This document shows positions 1-10,756 of a DNA stretch of 64,000 nt, in pieces. A program made the translations under genes and the position numbers. The stretch covers positions 124,001 to 188,000 of the forward strand of contig NW_025899946.1 in the NCBI RefSeq assembly GCF_022539505.1. The letters run 5' to 3'. This DNA comes from Lolium rigidum. Its lineage: Eukaryota; Streptophyta; Magnoliopsida; Poales; Poaceae. Each line of letters starts with the position of its first letter. The first letter of the stretch is position 1. Under the pieces are notes generated by a model. It was not told the origin of the DNA and searched no databases. It worked only from the letters and a program-made list of their open reading frames with translations.

Positions 1-426
1 CTCAATAAAAGCGGGTATTATGTAAGGGACAAAATTTGTATATATTTATTTGCTCGATCGTAATACAACTTATCGGATATAATGCGCGAACTTGTAGTAC
101 CGTCTAAATATATGAAAATTCTTTTGAAATGAAAAAAATGGAATAAAGGGGGGTGGCTGCACTCCTGCCGAACGCCCTAAACCCTAAAGGTGCAGCATCC
201 TCTGCGCGTCACGTAGAGGGCGTTTTGTCCCGGTCTGTGTTACCATCCATGACAAAAGGATGCCCTCTGTGCGTCCCACGGCGGCCACGTGGTGGACTTT
301 ATGTCCCGGCTGGTAAGCCGCCCGAGACAAAAGGTACCCCCTTTTGTCCCACCCCCGTTGTCCCGGATCCGTGCCTGGGCAAAAGACCCTTACGGACCGG
401 GACAAAAGGGCCGTTCTCCACTAGTG
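1..426. mobile_element. Terminal part of a CACTA-type transposon
   Basis: The segment ends in gttctccactagtg (413-426), whose complement begins with the CACTA signature. It is full of short inverted copies of a subterminal motif, ttttgtcccgg and its complement ccgggacaaaag (about 220-410). Direct and inverted subterminal repeats next to a CACTA end are typical of En/Spm-type elements in grasses. The rest of the element would lie upstream of the window. I see no transposase in the part present. The same terminus is at 46039-46465. Confidence 0.7.
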
Positions 427-2149
427 TACTAGTTGCAAAATTGTACATAAAGGCGAGAACTCTGCTCGATAGCAGAAGTATGCAGTTATGTATTGCAATT
501 TCCATTATTTTTATTTTTTTGTTACGATAGCATGCAGCTGCAGGTGCAATTCTTAAGCTTTTTTTTTTAGCTTCTCATAATGCGATAGTTTATGGATGGG
601 AACGAGATGATGCTACAATGACAGGAAAGTGATGTCGTACTGTCATACATCAAGGAGGACTAGAGGCTGTGAGTAAATACTTGATCTAATTTCACGGCTG
701 CTACTGCTACTACACTATCACTTTTATTTGGCATGACAGGGTTCTATGCGCTTTCTTCTCAAGGTATATGCATATTGACACTCTATACGGCGCCCCTTAT
801 CGAAAAATACAGCTTGATAAAAGGGTGATGCTTCATGATCCGGCTATTTTGGCATAATCTTGTAATGCTTGATGAATTAATATTTTGTTGTAGATCAAGG
901 CAATGCAATTTCCCAATTCAAACTATCAATTATTTTGTATGTTCCTTTTTTCGATTGATGTATGTTCTGTTTTTAATGAGACACATCAATATGTGAACCA
1001 TACGACTAATGATGGGTTCTCAATTATATGCATTTGTGTGATGACAAAGTATTCATCTAGTCACATGAGCATGGGAGTTGACCGTCAGTTTGTCGGGATG
1101 TTTGAATGCATTTTATTGTCCTATGTGCGTAGCAACCAAAGCTGTGTGTCGCAGAGGTATGTCCCTACTTTCATTGCTGAGAGGTGAGAGCTGAGATTTG
1201 TTCCGGGTTGCAGCATCTTCCTCTAGGAGCTAGCCTACAGGCACAAGATGGTGTTCAGCTATGAGCATGTGAAGCAATGTCTCTGTAATCCATCATCCGT
1301 GCATGAATAACAGGTTATGAGATAGCTCGGCGGGTTTGGCTGATAGGATACTGCGGGCCAAGAAGCAACATGTACATGCTCTATGACTATGTCTTTCATT
1401 GCTGTTCCATCATAGTTCAAGTGTCGTTCAGCTAGTACTTTGTTCAGGGGGAGAAAGACATGCAGTACAATCATCAGGATTCCAAGCGGGTTTCCCAAAC
1501 ACGAAATAAAGCATGCATCTAGACAAAGAAAGACACGGAAATCAGTTGATCACTGATGCGCAACTTAATTCTCGCTAAGCATCTCCGCCAGCTTCACCGA
1601 TGCCGAAAAACAGTTCGCGATGCGAGCTGCTGCATCAATCAGTTTCTCCGTCCGCGTGCGAGGAGGGGCCGTCGAGGCAGCAGTGCTGAAGACTCGGACA
1701 TGGCTGGTCCATAGATTTCGGGCACCCTAGGGCGAATTTCATAGTGGCTAAGATTTTCTAGGGCGGGGGGCAATGGCCCCCCTACTCCGAAAAATTCCTT
1801 AAAGATATTCATTTATGTTGAATTTGTATATCTTACTTAAATTTTAAGCATGATTAGTTTTCTAGGCCCCTTAACAATCTCAGTCAAGCTTCACCACTTG
1901 GCCACACACAAAAAAATAAAAATAAAATTCATCAAGATAAATATTAGGGTAACACAATAACAAACTAAATATTATTCAGCAAGATAAATATTAGGGTAAT
2001 GCCTTGGGTGCAGTGCGCAACCCAAATGAACCGTCAGCCAGGTCCGCATGTCCGTGCCTCCGCGGTCAACCAAACAGCCGAATCCATACGAGCCAGCGTT
2101 AGAGATGCCCTGAGCGAGCGGATCCAGCCAAACATTTCATGTGTTGTGT
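427..2149. other. Non-genic flank between CACTA end and PMD element
   Basis: No supported gene. The stretch is AT-rich with homopolymer runs, and its short ORFs lack recognisable domains. Around 1760-1795 a G-rich and C-rich pair (ggcggggggcaatggcccccc) could form a hairpin and resembles internal sequence of degraded hAT-like repeats. The whole stretch recurs at 46466-48188. Confidence 0.6.
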
Positions 2150-2396
2150 GATTTCCAAATGGCGATTTTGACTAAAATAACTCTTTTGTGAAAGAAAAGC
2201 ACAGACTGGCCCTCTGGCCAAACTATTTCACTCATCTAACCCATTTGTGTGGCGCCCCTCCCATCGACGTTACACCTCACTGTGTGGCACCCATGCGAGC
2301 GACGCCACAAACCCATCCGACGTGGCGTGGTCGACGTTGACCAGCCGACGTGGCAGGATGTGTGGCGCCCTTCACATCGGCGTCACGCATTGAAAC
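2150..2396 (+). repeat. Left inverted repeat of the PMD element
   Basis: The strongest similarity to the complement of the right arm covers 2281-2396, including the shared string gacgtggcgtggtcgac. Weaker similarity continues out to about 2150 (gatttccaaatggcgatttt here, gatttggaaatgcgattt in the other arm). Short palindromes such as tgtgtggcgcc with cgtcacac recur within it. Confidence 0.75.
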
Positions 2397-2454
2397 GGTG
2401 GCGCCGCTCGGAAGGGCGCCATACATCCACTTATGTGTGGCGCCCGCGCCCGCC

Positions 2455-2607
2455 CCAGCCCGAGCCATCCTCTCTTCTCCTCTCTGTTTCGGCGCAAGAA
2501 GAAGGCGGCCCGGCGGTTCCTCCTCCTCCCCACCATCTCCCCCCACCAAATCGACCATCAAATCGTCAGATCTGCCCGGGCAATCTCTTTCCAACCCCTT
2601 CTTCAAG
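2455..2607 (+). other. PMD leader exon (5' UTR) and first splice donor
   Basis: A pyrimidine-rich stretch ends at cttcaag|gtattc (2607/2608), a good plant splice donor. It is followed by an AT-rich intron containing repeated aaccctagatatga units (2660-2820). The next recognisable coding sequence starts after an acceptor-like catag. The exon and donor are preserved in the copy at 48494-48646. Confidence 0.5.
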
Positions 2608-3021
2608 GTATTCTCCTCCGATCCCCATGTTTTCATCCACTAATTTCAAAGATTATGCTTGATTTGGATATGAACCCTAGATGTGAAATCCTAGATTTGG
2701 ATATGAACCCTAGATATGAAATCCTAGATTGTGCTTCATTTATGTATGCATGGAACCCTAGATATGTATGTATGGAACCCTAGATATGATTTTTTTGGAA
2801 CCCTAGATATGAATGTATGTGTGTATGTACGGAACCCTATGTATGTATGTGTTGAAATGGCTATGTATGTATGTGTTGAAATAGCTAACTTTTGCTTAGA
2901 AAATGCATTCAAATGTGTTACATGTGCCGAGTATTTGCGTAGGAATAACTCATATTTGTTAGGAATGGCTCATAATATGGTGTATTTATGTAAACATGTA
3001 GGATGGTGTATCTCATAGATC

Positions 3022-3925
3022 CAGGGCCGGCCCTAGCGGTGGGCAGGGTGTGCGGCCGCCCAGGGCCCAAAAAATCTGGGGGGGCCAGGTATGGTATATG
3101 TATACGTATATACATTGCTAGGCCAGTTGAAACAAAAATCTTGTGGGCTGCTGATTGGACCTTGACGTGAACTAATGGAGCTTCAGTCCTTAGGTAACTA
3201 ACTAAAACATAACACGAGGAACTCTAGATCGGTAGATCTAGGGAGTAGTTCGTTTTTCCCATCGTATTCCATGCAGACCATGGTTCCAAGACGAGTATAC
3301 AACTCGAGAGTAGTTCACAACCTTTTCTTCTCCTCGTTGGGAGGGATTGATCAATCTTGAACAACCCTCGATCTTGAATTCCTCATCAATCTAGTGTCCT
3401 CTTCGGCTCTTCTCGTTGTCCTGTAACTTGCAAGCCCACCATCGACGGATCGACCACCAGAGGCAGCGAGCGGCCCACCGCGCACAACATAGTCGGCTGT
3501 TCGACCGATCAGGATCCCCATCGACGTTCGCTGCCGCCGGTAACAGTTCGCGGTGGTTGCCTGCAAAAAATACTCTTTTATTTTTTCGAAACTTTTTTCC
3601 TCTAATTCTGAATTTTTGATGGTCATTCAATAGACTCGTCGTCTCTTCGATTTGGTGAGAACAATGTAAGTGGCTCTAAGAATGTAGTTGATTCATCTCA
3701 TACACACGTACCGAGTCTGCTAGTGTTGATGAACAACCGGTTTATACCTATGACATTTATGATGTAAGAAATTTTTAAGGTAATATATATAAATTATTAG
3801 ATATGGTATTATCTTTGATAACATATTTTTCACGTATATGTTCATTATTGCTGTCGTGGTGTCTATGTTAAAGGTCTCGAGTTTTAGTCTCGCCCAGGGC
3901 CCTTAAAATCTCAGGACCGGCGCTG
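3022..3925 (+). mobile_element. hAT-like non-autonomous element with 8-bp target duplication
   Basis: The 904-bp element begins cagggccggcccta and ends with the complement of cagcgccggtcctg, so the termini form an imperfect inverted repeat of about 14 bp. It is flanked by an exact 8-bp direct repeat, catagatc, at 3014-3021 and 3926-3933. Eight-base duplications and CAGGG-type ends fit the hAT superfamily. Both subterminal regions carry gcccagggccc. No transposase is readable. The duplicated octamer contains the splice acceptor of PMD intron 1. Confidence 0.9.
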
Positions 3926-3930
3926 CATAG

Positions 3931-4159
3931 ATCATGAGTATGACAAGGATCACCGGGCTTTTCATATGACGGAGAAGGGAAGGGTTTTTCACCCCTTGAA
4001 GATGCGTTACCACGGCACAGTAAGTGAAATGTCGTATGACGAAGGGTACACGAAGTTCATCCAGCCTACCGGTCTTCTCCCGTTCATCACGCTTGTAAGC
4101 CGGGTGGGGGGCGAACATGAACTCCGCGGCACTCACCGCCTTTGTCGACCGGTGGAGGC
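3931..4159 (+). pseudogene. PMD coding exon, left piece
   Basis: Coding similarity to PMD proteins begins at about 3934 with residues EYDKDHRAFHMTEKGRVFHP, followed by a YHGT motif and FIQPTGLLPF. The frame then breaks in the six-G run at about 4107-4112. The sequence after it is in another frame (NMNSAALTAFVDRW) and is cut after the tryptophan-arginine codons by the LTR retrotransposon that starts at 4160. The last five bases, gaggc, are the target duplication. Confidence 0.85.
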
Positions 4160-5652
4160 TGATACGTCCCAAACGTATCTATAATTTCTTATGTTCCATG
4201 CTACTTTTATGATGATACTTACATGTTTTATGCACACTTTACATCGTTTTGATGCGTTTTCCGGAACTAACCTATTGACGAGATACCGAAGTGCCAGTTC
4301 CTGTTTTCTGCTGTTTTTGGTTTCAGAAATCCTAGTAAGGAAATATTCTCGGAATCGGACGAAATCAACGCCCTGTACCTTATTTTCACCGGAAGCCTCC
4401 AGAGCATCGAAGAAGTACCGGAGAGGAGGCAGGGGGCCCCACACGCCTGGGCGGCGCGGCCAAGGGGTGGGGCGCGCCCCCTTAGTGTGTGGGCCCACCA
4501 GGCCCCCTCCGAGGCTCCCCTTCCGCCTACTTAAGGTCTCCGTCGCGAAAACCCTATCACGATTGACGAAACCCGAGAAAACCTTCCAGAGCCGCCGCCA
4601 TCGTGAAATCAAGATTTGGGGGACAGAAGTATCTGTTCCGGCACGCCGCCGGGACGGGGAATTGCCCCCGGAAGCCATCTCCACCGTCATCTTCACCGCC
4701 ATCGCTGCTCTCATGATGAGGAGGGAGTAATTCTCCCCTGGGGCTGAGGGCTCTACCGTAGCTATGTGGTTAATCTCTCTCTCTGTACTCCAATACAATG
4801 ATCTCATGAATTGCTTGCATGATTGAGATCCATATGATGAGTTTTGTATCGCTGCTAGTTATGTGCTACTCATGTGATGTTATTAAAGTAGTCTATTCCT
4901 CCTGCATGGTGTAATGGTGACAGTGTGTGCATCGTGTGGTTCTTGTCGTAGATTATGATCATAATCTCTTGTAGGTTATGGAGTTGATTATCGCTATGAT
5001 AGTATTGATGTGATCTATTCCCCCTTTCATAGTGTAATGGTGACGAGTGTGTATGCTATGTTAGTACTCGGTTTATTTTGCAAAGATCTATTATGCTCTA
5101 AGGTTACTTAAATATGAATGCTGAATGTTGTGGCGCTTGTTAACTCCGGCTTGAGGGAGCTCTTGTAGCCCTACACAACGAATGGTGTTTGTCATCCAAC
5201 AAAAGAGTGTATGTAGCACAAATGAGAGAAGTTATTATTTATTATGCGATCAATGTTGAGAGTGTCCACTAGTGAAAGTATGATCCCTAGGCCTTGTTTC
5301 CAATACTGCAAACACCGCTTACTTATTATTCTGTTGCATGTTTACTCGCTGCCATATTTTATTCAGATTGCTATTACCACTCATATACATCCATACTACT
5401 TGTATTTCACTATCTCTTCGCCGAACTAGTGCACCTATACATCTGACAATTGTATTAGGTGTGTTGGGGACACAAGAGACTTCTTGTATCGTGATTGCAG
5501 GGTTGCTTGAGAGGGATATCTTTGACCTCTTCCTCCCTGAGTTCGATAAACCTTGGGTGATCCACTTAAGGGAAAACTTGCTGCTGTTCTACAAACCTCT
5601 GCTCTTGGAGGCCCAACACTGTCTACAGGAAAAGAAGCGTGAGTAGACATCA
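4160..5652 (+). repeat. 5' LTR of retrotransposon 1
   Basis: It runs from tgatacgtccc to gtagacatca and matches 10757-12233. Within it, two related segments (about 4885-4990 and 5000-5065) repeat phrases such as tgtaatggtgacagtgtg. Differences from the 3' LTR are few. One is about 15 extra bases near 4670-4685. Confidence 0.95.
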
Positions 5653-5662
5653 AGTTATTTTC

Positions 5663-5680
5663 TGGCGCCGTTGCCGGGGA
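5663..5680 (+). promoter_or_regulatory. Primer binding site, tRNA-Asp
   Basis: tggcgccgttgccgggga lies 10 bases after the 5' LTR. It is the complement of the 3' end of plant tRNA-Asp(GUC), ccggcaacggcgcca with CCA included. A second copy of the surrounding phrase occurs at 5721-5742 with ccgg instead of tgg, so it has lost the CCA match. Confidence 0.9.
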
Positions 5681-5822
5681 GGAAAGGTAAAAGGTACTCA
5701 CACTCCGGATCTCGGCTACTAAGCTATTTTCCGGCGCCGTTGTAAGTACTCGAAGCTATTTCCTTTAGATCCTGCAATTGCATCTTTTTGTTTCTTGTTT
5801 TTATTTTCACTAGTTAGGCATA

Positions 5823-8427
5823 ATGGAAAACAACAAAAAAATTGGTGAGCTTTTTAATCTTTTTCCTGATTTAGAATTGTTTGATACAAAAATTAAAAAA
5901 CCTATGGAACCTTATTTGCATGCTAGTAGCAATGTTATTAGTATGAATGCAATTACTGCTAATGCTATGGAGAAGTCTAAGCTTGGGGAAGCTAGTTTTT
6001 GTGATCTTTTTAGCCTCCCATCTTTAGGGGAGAAAATTTGCTCTGATAATACTTTATCTCCCATATGCGATAACTCTAATGATGCTTGTGATATTTTAAA
6101 TCCACCTACTGAAAGTATTCCGTATAAAATACCTATGAAAATTATTGAACGTGTTATGGATAACCGCTATGAAGGGGATGGAACTGTTCATCCTGAAGAT
6201 CATTTACTGTTTTTGCATGAATTATGCGGGTTATTCAAGTGTGCAGGTATTTCAATGGATGAAGTTAGGAAAAAATTATTTGTTATGTCGCTATCTGGTG
6301 AAGCGGCGCATTGGTATAAACTGCTGAAGGACGGGCGCTCTCTTGATTGGAAGGATATTGTGCCTCTATTTTATTCTAAGTTCTATCCTCCAAGTGAAAT
6401 TCACAAAGACCGAAACCGTATATATAATTTCTGGCCTCATGATGGAGAGAGTATTGCCCAAGCATGGGAGAGATGGAAGTCCTTAATGCTCAAATGCCCC
6501 AATCATGAGCTTCCTGGTAATATCATCATTGATAATTTCTATGCAAGACTTTCTTTTCAAGATAAAACCTTGCTTGGATACTGCTTGTTCCGGATCATTC
6601 ACACGCAACAAAGAAGAGTTTAAATGGGACCTTCTTAATCGGATTCAGAAGAACGCTGAAGATTGGGAGAACGACAAAGGTAAAGAGTCAGGTATAAATT
6701 ATGATTATGAATGCATTGAAACTTTTATGGATACTGATAAATTTCGAAATATGAGTGCTACTTATGGCCTTGACTCTCAAGTTATTGCAAATCCTTATAA
6801 AGCTTTTGTTTCTCACATTGAATTGCCTAGGAAGAATTTTGATAAGTATCATGAACCTTTCAAAGACGCTTGCATGAAGGATGAAACTGTTATTAATGAT
6901 TGCAATGAACATGTTCAAACTTCTGAAAATGCTATTTCCTATAAGCATGTTAATTTTTGTGGATTACATAGACCTTGTGGAATTAATCAAATCGAAAATG
7001 AATATTGTATCCACCATAGGAATGAAAAATCTAGAAAGTGGTCTAGGGCTCTAGATGATCTTGGTGAAAAAGTGTGTGCCCTCTATCCTTTTATTTGTGA
7101 ACTTTGCCATAGAGTTGGTCAATTTAATTTTCAATGCTCCTCCAATGATAATTCGAACCCCATGAGTGCTGCAAATTTGTATTGTGATGATGAAATTATT
7201 CCTAATCATCATGATGAACTTACCTTATTTTTGAAGTGTGAAGAGTTATCAAGAAAAATTTATTTTTTAGATATTAAGGATCTTGATATTGATGATGTCC
7301 TGCATGGGTGTCTTTCTTATTGCATTAATAATTGCCATACAAATACTTACATACAGAATATTTTAGAAGATGACACTTTGCCAAAATATGATAGGACCAC
7401 TGTGTGTTTCAAACTTATTAATGAAAAGGGGGAATCCTCCCAAGTTTCTTCTATTGTTTCTGGAAATAAATCAGGTTCTGTGGAGAAGCTTCCCTTCGAT
7501 CCTCTTCCTCCTAAAGAAGGAAACAAGAAGAAGGGAAAGAAGAAGAAGAGGGGGAATAAGAAGAAAGAGGTAACGGCATATCCACGCGTGTATGAGGTAA
7601 CAATAGGTAACCGTAAGCATGTTGATCCTAATGATTATTATGATAATGAATCTGAGTACGATGATCTTCCTATACCCTTTACCCATATTAGTGATCATGA
7701 TTTGGATGAGCACACTACCTTTGATATTGGAAATCTCTTTGGTAATGATTATGAAAGTAATGATGATAGCATTATTCATGTCCCCTTAAACGATGATATT
7801 GAAAGCTCTAAGCTTGGGGATGTTGTGCTTGAAGATCCTATATTTGAGACCTCTACTTTTAGTGAAAATGATGATATTACATATTCTGGTTTAGATAATT
7901 GCTATAGAGATGTATATGACACATGTTACAATTATCCTTATGAAACTTTTCATAGTTATGATGGGCTTGCCAAAAACCATTCCCTTAGTATGCAACTTGT
8001 TTACCATGTTCAAATTCTTAACAATGATCCTGCTCCAATTACTATTAATGAGAAGAGTTTTTCTTATGTCAAAAATAATGATACCCTTATGCATATGAAC
8101 CATGATAAGAATGTTTTAAGTGATGGTTATATTGTGGATTTCATCAATGATGCTACTGAAAGTTATTATGAGAGAGGGAAACACGGTTGTATGCATCTTA
8201 ATAATATTCGGTTTCCCCTCTTTATGTTGAGAATCTTGAAGTTACTCGTGTCTTATTTTCTTATGCTTGTCACTTTGTTCTTCATGAATTTATTTGTGTA
8301 CAAGACTCCTTTTCATAGGAAGAGGGTTAGGCTTAAATTTGTTTCATACTTGCTTTTTGATACTCTCTTTGCTGTGGCTCTCATCCTTATGAGAGCATCA
8401 TCATTAGAATTACTGAGCCCATCTTAA
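5823..8427 (+). pseudogene. gag-like ORF of retrotransposon 1, one frameshift, C-terminal membrane segments
   Basis: The first frame (5823 to about 6577) holds a retrotransposon gag core: SGEAAHWYKLL, DIVPLFYSKFYPPSE and SIAQAWERWKSLMLKCPNH, the usual Athila/Gypsy capsid pattern. One extra base near 6577 moves the reading to a second frame, open to the stop at 8427. That part has a possible zinc-binding cluster (CELCHRVGQFNFQC), a lysine-rich stretch at about 7515-7570, a long acidic tyrosine-rich region, and near the C-terminus two hydrophobic stretches (about 8215-8305 and 8335-8395) that look like membrane helices. No DSG/DLGA protease site was found. The total would be about 870 residues, long for gag alone. 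The function of the C-terminal half is unknown. Confidence 0.85.
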
Positions 8428-10010
8428 TGGCTCTAAAGAAAGAACTTCTTGGGAGATAACCCATGTGTTTATTTTACTACAGCACTTTTGTTTTATATTT
8501 GAGTCTTGGAAGTTGTTTACTACTGTAGCAACCTCTCCTTATCATGTTTTTGTGCCAAGTAAAGTCTCTATGGTAAAGTTGATGCTAAATTTGGATTGCT
8601 GCGCAGAAACAGATTTGCTGTCTGTCACGAATTTGAGCAGAAGTCTCTATAAAAAAAATCAAGAAAATCTGCAAATTTACGTGTGTGATCCTCAGATATG
8701 TACGCAACTTTCATTAGTTTTGAGTTTTTCCGTTTGAGCAAGTTAAGTGCCCCTTTCAGATTCGTCTTTACGGACTGTTCTGTTTTTGACAGATTCTGCC
8801 TTTTATTTCGCATTGCCGCTTTTGCTATGTTGAATGGGTTTCTTTGTTCCATTAACTTTCAAAACTTTTGTGCAATGTCTAGAAGTGTTAAAAATGATTG
8901 TGTCACCTCTGAACATGTGAATTTTGATTATGCACTAACCCTCTAATGAGTTTGCTTGAAGTTTGGTGTGGGAGAAGTTTTCAAGGGTCAAGAGAAGAGG
9001 GTGATATATGATCAAGAATAGTGAAAAGCCTAAGCTTGGGGATGCCCCCGTGGTTCATCCCTGCATATTTCAAGAAGACTCAAGCGTCTAAGCTTGGGGA
9101 TGCCCAAGGCATCCCCTTCTTCATCAACTTATCAGGTTTCTTCTATTGAAACTATATTTTTATTTAGTCACATCTTATGTACTTTACTGGGAGCGTCTGT
9201 GTGCTTTTATTTTCGTTTTGTTATTTTCATTCTCTGAATAAATTCATGCTCATGTGTGGGAGAGAGACACGCTCCGCTTTTTCATATGAACACTAGTGTT
9301 CTTCATTCATGCTTTTAATGTTCAAGGGCGGAAGTTGTTCGCTTCACTTGTTGTATGGTTGAAAACAGGAAATGCTTCATGTGGTAAATGGTATAATGTC
9401 TTGAATAATTTGATACTTGGCAATTGTTGTGCTCATATAGATCATGTTTAAGCTCTTGCATCATATACTTTGCACCTATTAATGAAGAATTACATAGAGC
9501 TTGTTAAAATTTGGTTTGCATGATTGGTCTCTCTAAGTCTAGATATTTTCTGGTTAAGGTGTTTGAACAACAAGGAGACGATGTAAAGTCTTATAATGTT
9601 ACAATATGTTCATATGTGAGTCTTGCTGCATCGTTTTATACTTGAGTTTGCTTCAAACAACCTTGCTAGCCTAGCCTTGTATTGAGAGGGATTCTTCTCG
9701 TGCATCCAAATCCTTGAGCCAAAAACTATGCCAATCGTGTCCACCATACCTACCTACCACATGGTATTTCTCCGCCATTCCAAGTAAATTGCTTGAGTGC
9801 TATCTTTAAACAATTCAAAAGTTATTACCTCTTATTTGTGTCAATGTTTTATAGCTCATGAGGAAGTATGTGGAGTTTATCTTTCAATCTTGTTGGGCAA
9901 CTTTCACCAATGGACTAGTGGCTTCATCCGCTTATCCAATAATTTTGCAGAAAGAGCTGGCAATGGGGTTCCCAGCCCTGAACTAATTAACTTTCATAAA
10001 TTTACAAATA

Positions 10011-10098
10011 GACACTCCTCCATGGTATGTGATTGTTGGCAGGCACCCGAGGATTCGGTTAGCCATGGTTTGTGAAAGCAAGGTTGGAAGGAGTGCCA
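10011..10098 (+). other. Conserved hairpin segment, retrotransposon 1
   Basis: cactcctcc at 10013-10021 can pair with ggaaggagtg at 10086-10095, enclosing ccgaggattcggttagcc with a further ccatgg pair. A closely matching segment occurs twice in retrotransposon 2. Conservation in non-coding DNA between otherwise diverged elements suggests a cis-acting RNA signal. That role is inferred. Confidence 0.7.
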
Positions 10099-10738
10099 CC
10101 CAAAAAATAAAAATTTCATGGGAGCCGCTCTTTGAAAGTCTGTCTGGCAAGGGGGTAGAGTGCCCACTACCATTCGTTGACAACAACAAACACCGCTCAA
10201 AACTTTACTTTTTATGCTCTCTTATGTTTTCAAAATAAAATCTCTAGCACAAATATAGCAATCAATGATTCCCTCTGCGAAGGGCCATTCTTTTACTTTA
10301 TTGTTGAGTCAGTTTACCTACTTCTTTCTATCTTAGAAGCAAACACTTGTGTAAACTGTGTGCATTGATTCTTACATATTTACCTATTGCACTTGTTATA
10401 TTACTTTGTGTTGACAATTATCCATGAGATATACATGTTGAAGTTGAAAGCAACCGCTGAAACTTATATCTTCCTTTGTGTTGTTTCAAAGCTTTTTACT
10501 AAGAATTTATTGCTTATGAGTTAGCTCTTATGCAAGTCTTTTTGATGCTTGTCTTGAAAGTACTATTCATGAAAAGTTTTACTATATGTTATCTATTTGT
10601 TAGCAAGCTATAGATCATTGCTTTGAATCACTCCATTCATGTCATATGCTTTACAATAATGTTGATCAAGATTATGTTGGTAGCATGTCACTTCAGAAAT
10701 TATTGTGTTATCGTTTACCTACTCGAGGGCGAGTAGGA

Positions 10739-10756
10739 ACTAAGCTTGGGGATGCT
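10739..10756 (+). promoter_or_regulatory. Polypurine tract of retrotransposon 1
   Basis: aactaagcttggggatgc directly precedes the 3' LTR, where the plus-strand primer of an LTR retrotransposon is expected. It is short and interrupted. The same phrase is repeated inside the element. Confidence 0.75.

Larger units (their letters stand above)
1..3036 (+). repeat. Duplicated block A, copy 1
   Basis: The first 3,036 bases recur in the same orientation at 46039-49075, roughly 98% identical by eye with small indels. The block holds a CACTA end, about 1.7 kb of non-genic DNA, the left inverted repeat of the PMD element, the PMD leader exon and most of intron 1. Homology begins at the very first base of the window, so the block probably extends upstream of it. 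It ends 15 bases inside the hAT-like element that starts at 3022. The copy was therefore made after that element had inserted here. Confidence 0.93.
8428..10756 (+). other. Non-coding 3' region of retrotransposon 1
   Basis: About 2.3 kb without a supported gene. It contains several copies of a polypurine-like phrase, ctaagcttggggatgc (about 9030 and 9089, and the true 3' site at 10740). It also contains a hairpin segment at 10011-10098 that is conserved in retrotransposon 2. Confidence 0.8.

Noticed and set aside
2281..2460. CRISPR-like array because of repeated gtgtggcgcc units
   Set aside because: Units are palindromic, unevenly spaced and not separated by unique spacers, and the genome is a plant.
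4133..4807. Minus-strand ORF in the 5' LTR of element 1, with a similar one at 10715-11211
   Set aside because: It lies in both LTR copies and crosses the insertion junction. It is non-coding LTR sequence.
8215..8395. A true envelope gene in element 1
   Set aside because: Only two hydrophobic stretches in continuation of a gag-like frame, with no signal peptide, no cleavage site and no separate ORF. I kept it as an unexplained tail.
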